NCBI GenBank assembly: GCA_016200255.1
Contig: JACQFA010000006.1
Location: 1-50,737, forward strand
Origin: Nitrospirota bacterium
GTDB taxonomy: Bacteria > Nitrospirota > Nitrospiria > JACQBZ01
Reading direction: 5' to 3'
DNA length: 50,737 nucleotides
The notes below the pieces were generated by a model, which did no database searches, was not told the DNA's origin, and saw only the letters and a program-made list of their open reading frames with translations. Shown here in pieces: positions 42,736-50,684 of the stretch. The first letter of the stretch is position 1. Each line of letters starts with the position of its first letter. Both the position numbers and the translations under genes were made by a program.

Positions 42736-42955
42736 TGGCTTGAAGGAACGGGTGGAATCTTTGGAGCGGCGGATGATCTTGGCGGCCTTGCGCCGATCCG
42801 ATGGAATACAGTCGCGTGCGGCAAAAGCCCTGGGAATCAGTGAGCGGGTTCTGCGCTATAAAATAAAAAAATATCGCCTTCAGATCAAGACAAAATTGTT
42901 GGAGCACGACATAATTGTCGGGCATTTTATTAATTCCGATAAAACAGCTGGTTAG
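42728..42955 (+). CDS. Orphan Fis-type helix-turn-helix protein
   Basis: A 75-residue protein resembling the C-terminal DNA-binding domain of NifA/NtrC without GAF or AAA+ domains: RVESLERRMILAALRRSDGI, then QSRAAKALGISERVLRYKIK. The last 44 residues of the NifA-like protein show the same pattern ([12 protein letters not shown] and [10 protein letters not shown]). Start GTG 42728 lies nine bases after GGAGG; the open frame upstream overlaps the transporter. It may bind the same sites as NifA and either block or bend DNA; function inferred only from the fold. The gene's 3' end carries two ACA-N4-TGT sites. Confidence 0.8.
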   Translation: MDNGLKERVESLERRMILAALRRSDGIQSRAAKALGISERVLRYKIKKYRLQIKTKLLEHDIIVGHFINSDKTAG

Positions 42956-43000
42956 ATAATTGTCTCCGCTGTTTTAGATGACACGGCGACAACATTGTCG
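42890..43000 (+). promoter_or_regulatory. Cluster of ACA-N4-TGT palindromes before the porin promoter
   Basis: Three copies: ACA-AAAT-TGT (42890-42899), and the longer dyads CGACA-TAAT-TGTCG (42907-42920) and CGACA-ACAT-TGTCG (42987-43000). The two long dyads are 80 bases apart, centred about 200 and 120 bases before the -12 box at 43112-43116. The first two lie inside the end of the Fis-type gene. ACA-N4-TGT also occurs at both NifA-type sites, so all may be read by related Fis-type DNA-binding domains. Confidence 0.6.
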
Positions 43001-43100
43001 AGAAGCCTTGGATGCCTCTTTTCAGGGAAGCCGGTGTTAAAGGAATGATAACCAATTAAATAAACAGATGTTTTGTGATTTTAATGTTCCTGAGAATTAA

Positions 43101-43116
43101 TGGCATCTGTCTTGCT
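43101..43116 (+). promoter_or_regulatory. Sigma-54 promoter of the porin gene
   Basis: TGGCATC-TGTC-TTGCT is a clear -24/-12 element. Transcription would start near 43127, giving a leader of about 115 bases. It is the third sigma-54 promoter in 7 kb. Confidence 0.85.
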
Positions 43117-43130
43117 TATGTTATGAACAG

Positions 43131-43200
43131 TTATCTTTCGGATACGATGTCGTATCCCATCACTCCCCGGCAATGAAGCCCGCAGGATCGAAAGATCTAA
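43131..43200 (+). promoter_or_regulatory. Structured 5' leader of the porin mRNA, three-way-junction-like
   Basis: Close to the predicted transcript start, ATCTTTCG (43133-43140) pairs with CGAAAGAT (43189-43196). Enclosed are two hairpins: GATAC-(GATGTC)-GTATC (43141-43156) and GGC-(AATGAA)-GCC (43169-43180), both with six-base loops. I do not recognise a known riboswitch. The second loop has A at position 1 and G at position 4, as in ANTAR sites, but the first does not, and there is no terminator hairpin. About 45 bases separate the structure from the start codon. Confidence 0.45.
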
Positions 43201-43243
43201 AATCAGTTCGAATCACGATTTAACCCAACAGAAGGAGAATTAA

Positions 43244-44398
43244 ATGCGTATGACGCTTCGTATTCTGTCCGTATTCATGTTCATCAGTCTGTTTGCGCCC
43301 ATCAACGGTCGTGCGGAGGATCCAGCCGCCGCGCCTGCTGCGCCTGCGCCACCGTTTACCCTCAGCGGGTTTGTGGACACCTATTATGGATACAACTTTA
43401 ACAAACCCAAAAGCATGACGAATGGTCCGGGCACCAATTTTGATTTCAACACGAACACATTCGGCCTGAACCTGGCCGAGCTGGTCGTGTCCAAAGACCC
43501 CGCGCCGGTCGGATTTAGGATGGACTTCGATTACGGCCCGACGACCGATTTCGTGCATTGCGGCACTGTTAATTGCAATCCCAATAACCCACTTACCAAT
43601 GTCAATGAGTCCACGTATAAAAACATCCAGCAGGCCTATGTAACATGGGCGACACCGTACAAAGTCACGTTGGACATGGGTAAGTTCGTGACGCATATGG
43701 GCGCGGAAGTGATCGAAAGCAAGGACAACTGGAACTATACCCGCTCACTTCTCTTCTGCTGCGCGATTCCCTATTATCATGCCGGTGTTCGGGCGAATCT
43801 GCCGGTGAACGATATGCTCTATGTCAACGGCTATGTCTATAACGGCTGGAATGATGTGATTGAGACCAACGCAATGAAGACATTCGGCGCCCAAATCGGA
43901 ATCACTCCGATTAAGCAGCTTCCGATCGTGCTGAACTGGATTGGGCCGGAAGAGGTGCTCGGTGTTTACAACGACAAGCAGGTTTATGACGCGATCGTGA
44001 ATTTTAATCCGACCGATGCCCTTTCGTTCATGGTGAACTACGATTATGGAAGCCAGAAGGATCAAACCGTTCCAAATGGGAAGACGATGAAATATTCGGG
44101 CGTGGCAGTCTATGCGCGGTGGAAGGTCGACCCCTGCGCGCTGGCGGTTCGATACGAGATGGTGAACGACAAGGACAACCTCATGTTTGGCGGGACAACC
44201 CCGAACGGAAATAAAGTTAAGGAGTTGACGGTTACCGGTGAACACACGATCGCCAAGAACCTCTTGACTCGTTTGGAGTACCGGATGGACAAGTCGGATG
44301 ACAAGATCTATGAAACGAAAGACAGCGCGACCAATCCTCTCACCAGTCCCAAAAACAGCCAGAGTCGTGTTGTGCTCAGCGCAGTGTACATGTTCTGA
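43244..44398 (+). CDS. Outer-membrane beta-barrel porin, BBP2/OmpL-like
   Basis: A 384-residue protein with a signal peptide ending in NGRAED, a Pro/Ala linker, and alternating beta-strand sequence up to a C-terminal phenylalanine (SAVYMF), the outer-membrane insertion signal. FTLSGFVDTYYGYNFNKP and the long stretches of aromatic strands fit the putative beta-barrel porin-2 family. Four Cys occur in two pairs. As it is under sigma-54 control beside the nitrogen genes it may let nitrate, nitrite, ammonium or another nitrogen source through the outer membrane. Substrate unknown. Ribosome binding site GAAGGAGAAT is strong. Confidence 0.82.
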   Translation: MRMTLRILSVFMFISLFAPINGRAEDPAAAPAAPAPPFTLSGFVDTYYGYNFNKPKSMTNGPGTNFDFNTNTFGLNLAELVVSKDPAPVGFRMDFDYGPTTDFVHCGTVNCNPNNPLTNVNESTYKNIQQAYVTWATPYKVTLDMGKFVTHMGAEVIESKDNWNYTRSLLFCCAIPYYHAGVRANLPVNDMLYVNGYVYNGWNDVIETNAMKTFGAQIGITPIKQLPIVLNWIGPEEVLGVYNDKQVYDAIVNFNPTDALSFMVNYDYGSQKDQTVPNGKTMKYSGVAVYARWKVDPCALAVRYEMVNDKDNLMFGGTTPNGNKVKELTVTGEHTIAKNLLTRLEYRMDKSDDKIYETKDSATNPLTSPKNSQSRVVLSAVYMF

Positions 44399-44425
44399 GA
44401 AAATTTTCAAAAGAGGAAATGAATC

Positions 44426-44596
44426 GTGAAAATGGAACGATATAGAAACGGGTTAATGGGCGTCCTGCTGCTTCTGGCTGTTTACGCACTCATCCCAGGG
44501 CGCAGCGATGCCCAGGAAACGGTGCCTCCCCCAGCAGCCGGGGCGGCAGGCGCCCCAGCGTTTCCCGATGACCAATCGCGGTGGGTAGATCCGTGA
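44426..44596 (+). CDS. Short exported peptide, probably the detached N-terminus of the DUF1646 protein
   Basis: A 56-codon frame starting GTG 44426 (GAGG upstream; an ATG follows at 44432). It encodes a signal peptide (MGVLLLLAVYALIPGRSDAQ) and a Pro/Ala-rich stretch ending SRWVDP, then TGA. The stop overlaps the GTG start of the next gene (GTGA). Inserting one base at the stop would read straight through into VTILGMTAILLVV of the membrane protein. Amt downstream has the same build (signal peptide, Pro/Ala linker, membrane domain). So it is either a separate coupled peptide or a frame-split N-terminus. Confidence 0.55.
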   Translation: MKMERYRNGLMGVLLLLAVYALIPGRSDAQETVPPPAAGAAGAPAFPDDQSRWVDP

Positions 44597-45639
44597 CCAT
44601 TCTCGGTATGACTGCGATTCTGCTCGTCGTGCTGGTTGCCCCGTTTTCCTCGAGGCGGATCGAAGAAAATCTGGAACCCTTCCTCCTAGTGATGGGCATC
44701 GCTGCGGCGAGTGTTAGCAGACAGTGGAGCAACCACCTTGTTCAAGAGGCGTTGGTAGAGCCGGTTAAGATTACGCTTGCGGTACTGGTCGCTGGTGTTC
44801 TGTTCCGTGTTGTTCGAGACCATATCGGTAAAACAATCCAGGCGGTTATTCGGAACGTGGGCTTGCGGCTCTTTGTGTTTTTGCTGGTGTTTGTCTTGGG
44901 CTTTCTGTCCAGTGTCATCACCGCCATCATCGCTTCCTTGGTCCTGGTGGAGATCATCAGTCATCTGAAACTGGACTCGGCCTCCGAAGCCCGCTTGGTC
45001 ATCATTGCCTGTTACAGCATCGGCTTGGGCGCAGCCCTCACCCCGATTGGTGAACCGCTCTCGACTATTGTCATCGCGAAGCTCAAAGATGCTCCGCATC
45101 AGGCCGGTTTTTTCTTTCTGGCTCAGCTCATAGGGATCTGGGTGATTGTCGGGATTCTGATCCTTTCGCTCCTTGCCGTCCGTTTTCATGGGCATCTGAT
45201 TCGCGGGCGTGAAACGACTCTCACGGAAGATCGGCCCGAAAATCTCACGGACGTGATGATCCGAACCGGCAAGGTCTATCTTTTTGTCATGGCTCTTGTG
45301 TTATTGGGCGCAGGATTTACACCGATCATCGATGCCTATTTTGTGTATGTCCCTCGTGCCGCTATTTACTGGATCAACACCGTCTCCGCCGTCGTTGATA
45401 ACGCGACCCTTGCGGCGGCTGAGATCAGCCCAAAGATGAGCCCAGCCTACATCCGGTTCTTGCTGATGGGATTGTTGATTTCCGGAGGGATGCTGATTCC
45501 CGGGAACATCCCGAATATTATCGCGGCCGGCAAACTCAAGATCGGCAGCCGCGTCTGGGCAAGATTCGGTGTCCCTTTGGGCGCCGTCCTTATGGTGGCC
45601 TATTTTCTTGTCCTTACGCTGTTGCCGTATGAAAGTTAA
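44593..45639 (+). CDS. DUF1646-family membrane transporter-like protein
   Basis: A protein of 348 residues from GTG 44593, with about nine to ten membrane segments. IEENLEPFLLVMGIAAASVS near the start, IIACYSIGLGAALTPIGEPL, and the C-terminal VVDNATLAAAEISPKMSPAY and GGMLIPGNIPNIIAAGKLKI are typical of DUF1646, a family related to ion transporters (ArsB/NhaD superfamily). The substrate is not known. It sits between the porin and amt, so an anion or ammonium-linked role is possible. The upstream in-frame GTG at 44581 is less likely as it lies inside the preceding peptide. Confidence 0.75.
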   Translation: MTILGMTAILLVVLVAPFSSRRIEENLEPFLLVMGIAAASVSRQWSNHLVQEALVEPVKITLAVLVAGVLFRVVRDHIGKTIQAVIRNVGLRLFVFLLVFVLGFLSSVITAIIASLVLVEIISHLKLDSASEARLVIIACYSIGLGAALTPIGEPLSTIVIAKLKDAPHQAGFFFLAQLIGIWVIVGILILSLLAVRFHGHLIRGRETTLTEDRPENLTDVMIRTGKVYLFVMALVLLGAGFTPIIDAYFVYVPRAAIYWINTVSAVVDNATLAAAEISPKMSPAYIRFLLMGLLISGGMLIPGNIPNIIAAGKLKIGSRVWARFGVPLGAVLMVAYFLVLTLLPYES

Positions 45640-45703
45640 AAAATTTCTTGATAAGCTTGTTTGGCGTATGGAATATCAATTCGAATACAAGAAGGGGGGT
45701 GAA

Positions 45704-45849
45704 ATGCATCGAAGGCTCATCGTGGGATTTTATGCCTTGTTCTGATCGGATCAGCGAACTTCACCGCTTTTGCGGAAGATCCGTCAAAAGAAGTTGCGTA
45801 TGCATCTAATCTAAAAGATACCAAGGAGAGAAGCGAAAGGAGGATTTGA
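45704..45849 (+). pseudogene. Small exported peptide gene with a one-base deletion
   Basis: In the 213-base gap before amt, ATG 45704 follows AAGGGGGGTGAA, a strong ribosome binding site. It encodes MHRRLIVGFYALF and then TGA. Shifting by one base continues as LIGSANFTAFAEDPSKEVAY, then ASNLKDTKERSERRI and a stop at 45847-45849. The joined product would be a 48-residue peptide with a complete signal sequence and an AFA-ED cleavage site. The second part has no start codon of its own. I do not recognise it. Either a decayed gene or a sequencing error. No sigma-54 site was found in this gap. Confidence 0.55.
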
Positions 45850-45852
45850 ACA

Positions 45853-47586
45853 ATGAAGCAGTCGAGAATGATTTACCATAGTATCATCGGGGTATTGGTT
45901 TTAGTTATGACGTTGGCGGCCGCAAGCACCCTGCGGGCGCAGGAGCAAGCGGCGGTGCCTGCCGCACAGGCGGCACCCACGCCAAAACTGCCGCCGTATT
46001 TTACGACGACGAGCCCGGATCCCAAAACGCCGTTGTGGCCCGATCCAACGGGTGGCAACTCCGGCTACTGGGCGACGCCCGCCGGCGACGCGAAGGGAGA
46101 CATTCCCGATCAGCTCAAAGGCGGTGACCTGTACGACCGCATCGCTCATAACCTTTACTCGATCAATTTTGTCTGGGCGCTGGTCGCCGGCTTCCTGGTC
46201 ATGTTCATGCAGCCCGGTTTCATGATGGTCGAGACCGGCCTCTGCCGTGCCAAGAACTCGTCCCATACTGCAGCCATGAACTTCATGATCTACCCGCTCG
46301 GCGGCATCGCGTTCTGGATTTACGGCTTCGCGATCGGCTGGGGTAACTGGTGGAACGGACCGGTGCCTCCGGGCTGGTACCCGTCGCTCGGTCCGGGCCT
46401 GTCTGTGCTGAATGGAGGTTGGGGCCTCGGTGCCGTAAAAGATGCGGCAGGCGCGGTCACGGGTGCTTTCAAGTATGGCATCATTGGAACAACAGGTTGG
46501 TTTCTCAACGGCGCGGTGAATGACGTAGCCGTGATGGTGTTCTTCTTCTTCATGATGGTCTTCATGGATACCACGGCGACCATTCCAACCGGCGCCATGG
46601 CCGAGCGTTGGTCATGGAAAAACTTCTGCCTCTACGGTATCTGGGTTGCGTTGCCCTATTGCATCTATGCGAACTGGGTCTGGGGCGGTGGTTGGCTGGC
46701 GCAGGGTGGAATCAACTGGGGTCTCGGACATGGTGCCGTGGACTTCGCCGGCTCAGGCGTCGTGCACGCCATGGGTGGCTTTATCGGCCTCGCGGGAGCG
46801 ATAGTGATTGGTCCGCGCATCGGCAAATACGATTCCCACGGAAAACCGAAGGCCATGCCGGGCCACAGCGTGGCGATGGTCGTGACGGGGACCTTCATCT
46901 TGGCCTTCGGGTGGTTCGGCTTCAATCCGGGATCGACCCTGGCCGGTACGGACCTCCGCATCAGCTTCATCGTCGTGAACACGATGCTCGCGAGCTTCAC
47001 GGGCGCTCTCTTCGCAATGTTCACGCTCTGGGCTAAGGGCCTCAAGCCGGACACGACGATGCTGTGCAACGGGATGCTCGCCGGCCTTGTGGCGATCACC
47101 GCACCCTGTGCATTCGTGAATCCGATGGGAGCAGTGATCATCGGCGCAGTCGCGGGCGTCCTTGTGGTGTTCAGCGTTTTCTACTTCGAAGCTCGTGGTG
47201 TTGACGACCCGGTCGGGGCGATCTCCGTGCATGGCATAAACGGTCTCTGGGGCGTTGTGTCGGTCGGCATCTTCGCGACGGGCGAGTACGGCGCGGGTTG
47301 GAACGGCGTGGTTCGCGACGGGATGGTGAAACTCTACGGCTCCGACGGTGTGCGCGGACTGTTGTACGGCGACTTTTCGCAGTTCATCATGCAGGTGATC
47401 GACGCCGGGGTCGTGGCGGTCTTCGGCTTTGTCATGGCCTACGTGTGGTTCAAGATCAGTGACCTCATCACCCCGATTCGTGTCAGCAAGGAGACCGAAC
47501 TCGAAGGACTCGATGGCCCCGAGATGGGCGTGCTCGGTTATCCGGATTTTCAGCTTCACCCATCGGGTCAAAAATTGGTGGAGTAA
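45853..47586 (+). CDS. amt: Ammonium transporter Amt, with signal peptide and periplasmic extension
   Basis: A 577-residue trimeric ammonium channel. Residues 1-30 are a signal sequence (ending STLRAQE) and residues about 31-95 are a Pro-, Thr- and Gly-rich segment unlike ordinary Amt. The channel starts near residue 100 (FVWALVAGFLVMFMQPGFMM), shows VETGLCRAKN, DFAGSGVVHAMGGFIGLAGA (with the first pore His) and SVHGINGLWGVVSVGIFATG (second pore His). The length is well above the usual 400-450. It is followed by glnB, the classic amt-glnB pairing in which PII plugs the channel. Confidence 0.93.
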   Translation: MKQSRMIYHSIIGVLVLVMTLAAASTLRAQEQAAVPAAQAAPTPKLPPYFTTTSPDPKTPLWPDPTGGNSGYWATPAGDAKGDIPDQLKGGDLYDRIAHNLYSINFVWALVAGFLVMFMQPGFMMVETGLCRAKNSSHTAAMNFMIYPLGGIAFWIYGFAIGWGNWWNGPVPPGWYPSLGPGLSVLNGGWGLGAVKDAAGAVTGAFKYGIIGTTGWFLNGAVNDVAVMVFFFFMMVFMDTTATIPTGAMAERWSWKNFCLYGIWVALPYCIYANWVWGGGWLAQGGINWGLGHGAVDFAGSGVVHAMGGFIGLAGAIVIGPRIGKYDSHGKPKAMPGHSVAMVVTGTFILAFGWFGFNPGSTLAGTDLRISFIVVNTMLASFTGALFAMFTLWAKGLKPDTTMLCNGMLAGLVAITAPCAFVNPMGAVIIGAVAGVLVVFSVFYFEARGVDDPVGAISVHGINGLWGVVSVGIFATGEYGAGWNGVVRDGMVKLYGSDGVRGLLYGDFSQFIMQVIDAGVVAVFGFVMAYVWFKISDLITPIRVSKETELEGLDGPEMGVLGYPDFQLHPSGQKLVE

Positions 47587-47643
47587 CGGCGGGCGGTGAT
47601 CGGCCGGTCTGCGTGAAGAATAGTTTTCAAGGTTCGAAGGTGA

Positions 47644-48012
<369 letters not shown>

Positions 48013-48059
48013 TCGGTTTGTGATATGATGCGAAATCCGAGGGTCGCAATGCGGTAACG

Positions 48060-50684
48060 ATGCTCAAGGACTATTTGAAAAAACGGTTGATCGAGATCCA
48101 GCGGCACCATGCGGGAGGGGCGACGGGTGAACAGGTGATCGCCGCCCTGACGGATCTGACGGATGAAGTGATCGAGCGGATCTACAAAGGGGTTTTGCAG
48201 GAGGTCCCGTCCGGTGACCGCTGGAAATTCGAGGACGGGTTTGCCATCGTGGCGTTGGGAGGGTACGGCCGGGGAGAACGGTCTCCGTACTCCGATATCG
48301 ATATCATGTTTCTCCACCGGCCGTCCCTTCAGGACGAGATCCGGAAGATCGCCGGAGCCGTTCTGCAAAATCTTTGGGATGTCGGTTTTCAGGTCGGGCA
48401 CAGCACGCGAACCGTGAACGACTGCATCGTCATCGGGAAGAAGGACCTGACGGTTCGAACCTCGTTGATGGAAGCCCGGTTCTTGACCGGCAGCCGGTTA
48501 CTATTCGATCAGTTCCGGTTGCGGTATCAGCGGAAGGTGATTTACAGCCGGCCGGATCTTTTTATGAAGGCCAAGATCCGCAGCCGGGAGGCCGAGTACG
48601 AGCAGTTCGGAACCACGATCCATCTTCTCGAGCCGCAGATCAAGAAAAGCCGGGGCGGATTGAGGGACCTGCATCTGCTGCGCTGGCTGGCCCAGGCCCG
48701 TTATCAAACAGCCTCTCTGGACCAGCTGAAGCAGCAGGGCATCCTGTCGAAGCAGGATCATCGCGCGCTGACCGAGGCCCAGGAATTCTTGTGGCGCATA
48801 CGAAACGAACTTCATTTTTTCGCCGGCCGCTGCCAGGATTCGCTCACCTTTGGCGAGCAGATCCGGCTTGCGGCGAACGGGGGATATCACGACAACCCTC
48901 ATTTGCTGGGCGTCGAGCAGTTCATGCAGAAGTACTATGATCATACGACGGCGATTGCCGAGATCACAGGCCGGTATCTTGAGGGCATGACGTCCAAAAA
49001 CGTTTGGCATCGTCTTCGAGACCGAATCACTCAGCGATCCATTGAAAATTATTACCGGTTGTCGGGCAACGAAATCTCCGTCCTTCCCGAGTTCCGTGCG
49101 GAGGTCCTGGGCCGAGGCGACAGTGTGCTGTCGCTGTTTCATCTGGCTCAAAAAAATAATGCGCGGCTGTCGGTCGAAACACAGGGTCTGCTCACGGACA
49201 GGATGGACCAGTGGGCCGCGGACCATTTTTCCGATACGGCATCCTACGCCGTCTTTCTGTCCATTTTGTCGGGGACCACGGGCGTTGCCGCAGCGCTCCG
49301 GGACCTGCACCGGTTCAGAGTCTTGGAACAGATCCTTCCGGCCTTCAAACGGGTCAGGGGACTGATGCAGTTCAATCTGTATCATAAATACACGGTGGAT
49401 GAGCATTCTCTCCGGGCGGTGGAGGAGGCAGAAAGCCTATCAAGGCAGGACGGGCTGCCGGCCCGTATCTTTCATGAAGTCCACCGTCGGGAGATTCTTT
49501 TTCTTGCGCTTCTGTTGCACGATCTCGGCAAAGGGTTGGGCGGAGATCACTCCGAAGCCGGCGCGGCCATCGCGCTGGATGCGGCCCATCGGCTGGGACT
49601 TGATTCGACCGCGACGGAACAACTCGTCTTCCTGGTCAGCCAGCATCTTTGGATGACCCATGTCGCTTTTCGCCGTGACCTTTCGGATGATACCGTCCTG
49701 TTGCCGTTTGCAAAAAAAGTCGCCACGCCGGAGACGCTCAAGATGCTTTATATCTTGACGATGGCCGATGTCATGGCGGTCGGACCGGGCACACTGACGG
49801 CATGGAAGCAGGATCTGTTGTCCGAGCTTTTTACGAAGACGCTGGAAATCCTGACGGGCGATGCGCTCATTCTGGCCGAAGACGAAAAAATGAAGCGCAT
49901 CCGGCAGCTCATTCATTCCCGGATTCAGGATAACTATGAAGCGGGCTGGCTGGAAGGCCAGTTATCGGCGATGACCTCGCGCTATCTCATTGCGACGCCG
50001 CCGGAACGGATCATTTTGGACCTCAAACGGGTTCATGAACTTCAACCTAAAAGCGTCAAGGCGTATGCCGTAAACGACGTCGGGCGGAATTTGACCGAGT
50101 ACAGCGTCTACACGTTTGATGACATCACGCCCGGTATTTTCTACAAGATCACCGCCGTTCTGGCGGCCAAAGGTCTTCAGATTTTAAACGCGACCATCAC
50201 CACCTGGTCAAATAATATCGTGGTGGATACGTTTCAAGTGCAAGACCCCGACTTCTCGGGACCGCCGGCCTCCTACCGTTTAAAAGACGTTCAGGACACG
50301 ATCGGTCTTGTCCTCCTGGGCCAGAGGGAGGTTGAGCACCCGGCGAATGTTGATACGAGGATCGTATCGGCGTCTCCTGTTTTCCCCCGGACGGCCCCGG
50401 TCCAGATCGAACTCGATAACACGACTTCTGAAAAGTACACGATCATCGAGGTCTTCGCACCGGATCGCACCGGACTATTGTCCGTGATTGCCCAGTCGAT
50501 CTTTGTTCTCGACCTGTCCATTCAGGCGGCCAAAGTGGCGACCCATCTGGATCAGATCGTGGATATCTTTCATGTGGTGGACCGGGCTGGACAAAAGATA
50601 GTGGACCCTGATAGAATCCGGCATCTTAAGGCGACCTTGACGCAGGATATCGGCCGGTTTTTGGAAACCTCCCGGGTTCAATGA
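48060..50684 (+). CDS. glnD: Bifunctional PII uridylyltransferase/uridylyl-removing enzyme GlnD
   Basis: An 874-residue glutamine sensor that adds UMP to PII Tyr51 when glutamine is low and removes it when high. Nucleotidyltransferase motif GGYGRGE (67-73) and SDID (78-81) are intact; a PII-UTase helical domain follows; the HD hydrolase motif is HDLGKG with HSEAG after it (about 495-515); two ACT glutamine-binding domains end the protein (about 690-770 and 800-870). All parts are present, so both Tyr51 PII proteins should be modified. The two NifI-type proteins lack Tyr51 and should not be. It overlaps the next frame by four bases. Confidence 0.96.
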   Translation: MLKDYLKKRLIEIQRHHAGGATGEQVIAALTDLTDEVIERIYKGVLQEVPSGDRWKFEDGFAIVALGGYGRGERSPYSDIDIMFLHRPSLQDEIRKIAGAVLQNLWDVGFQVGHSTRTVNDCIVIGKKDLTVRTSLMEARFLTGSRLLFDQFRLRYQRKVIYSRPDLFMKAKIRSREAEYEQFGTTIHLLEPQIKKSRGGLRDLHLLRWLAQARYQTASLDQLKQQGILSKQDHRALTEAQEFLWRIRNELHFFAGRCQDSLTFGEQIRLAANGGYHDNPHLLGVEQFMQKYYDHTTAIAEITGRYLEGMTSKNVWHRLRDRITQRSIENYYRLSGNEISVLPEFRAEVLGRGDSVLSLFHLAQKNNARLSVETQGLLTDRMDQWAADHFSDTASYAVFLSILSGTTGVAAALRDLHRFRVLEQILPAFKRVRGLMQFNLYHKYTVDEHSLRAVEEAESLSRQDGLPARIFHEVHRREILFLALLLHDLGKGLGGDHSEAGAAIALDAAHRLGLDSTATEQLVFLVSQHLWMTHVAFRRDLSDDTVLLPFAKKVATPETLKMLYILTMADVMAVGPGTLTAWKQDLLSELFTKTLEILTGDALILAEDEKMKRIRQLIHSRIQDNYEAGWLEGQLSAMTSRYLIATPPERIILDLKRVHELQPKSVKAYAVNDVGRNLTEYSVYTFDDITPGIFYKITAVLAAKGLQILNATITTWSNNIVVDTFQVQDPDFSGPPASYRLKDVQDTIGLVLLGQREVEHPANVDTRIVSASPVFPRTAPVQIELDNTTSEKYTIIEVFAPDRTGLLSVIAQSIFVLDLSIQAAKVATHLDQIVDIFHVVDRAGQKIVDPDRIRHLKATLTQDIGRFLETSRVQ

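Noticed and set aside
42970..42983. TGT-N8-ACA as a third NifA-type site before the porin
   Set aside because: The spacing is eight rather than ten bases and the arms are not symmetric beyond TGT/ACA.
45640..45852. Sigma-54 promoter for amt
   Set aside because: The best TTGGC-like sequence near 45680 lacks a matching TTGC at the right distance.
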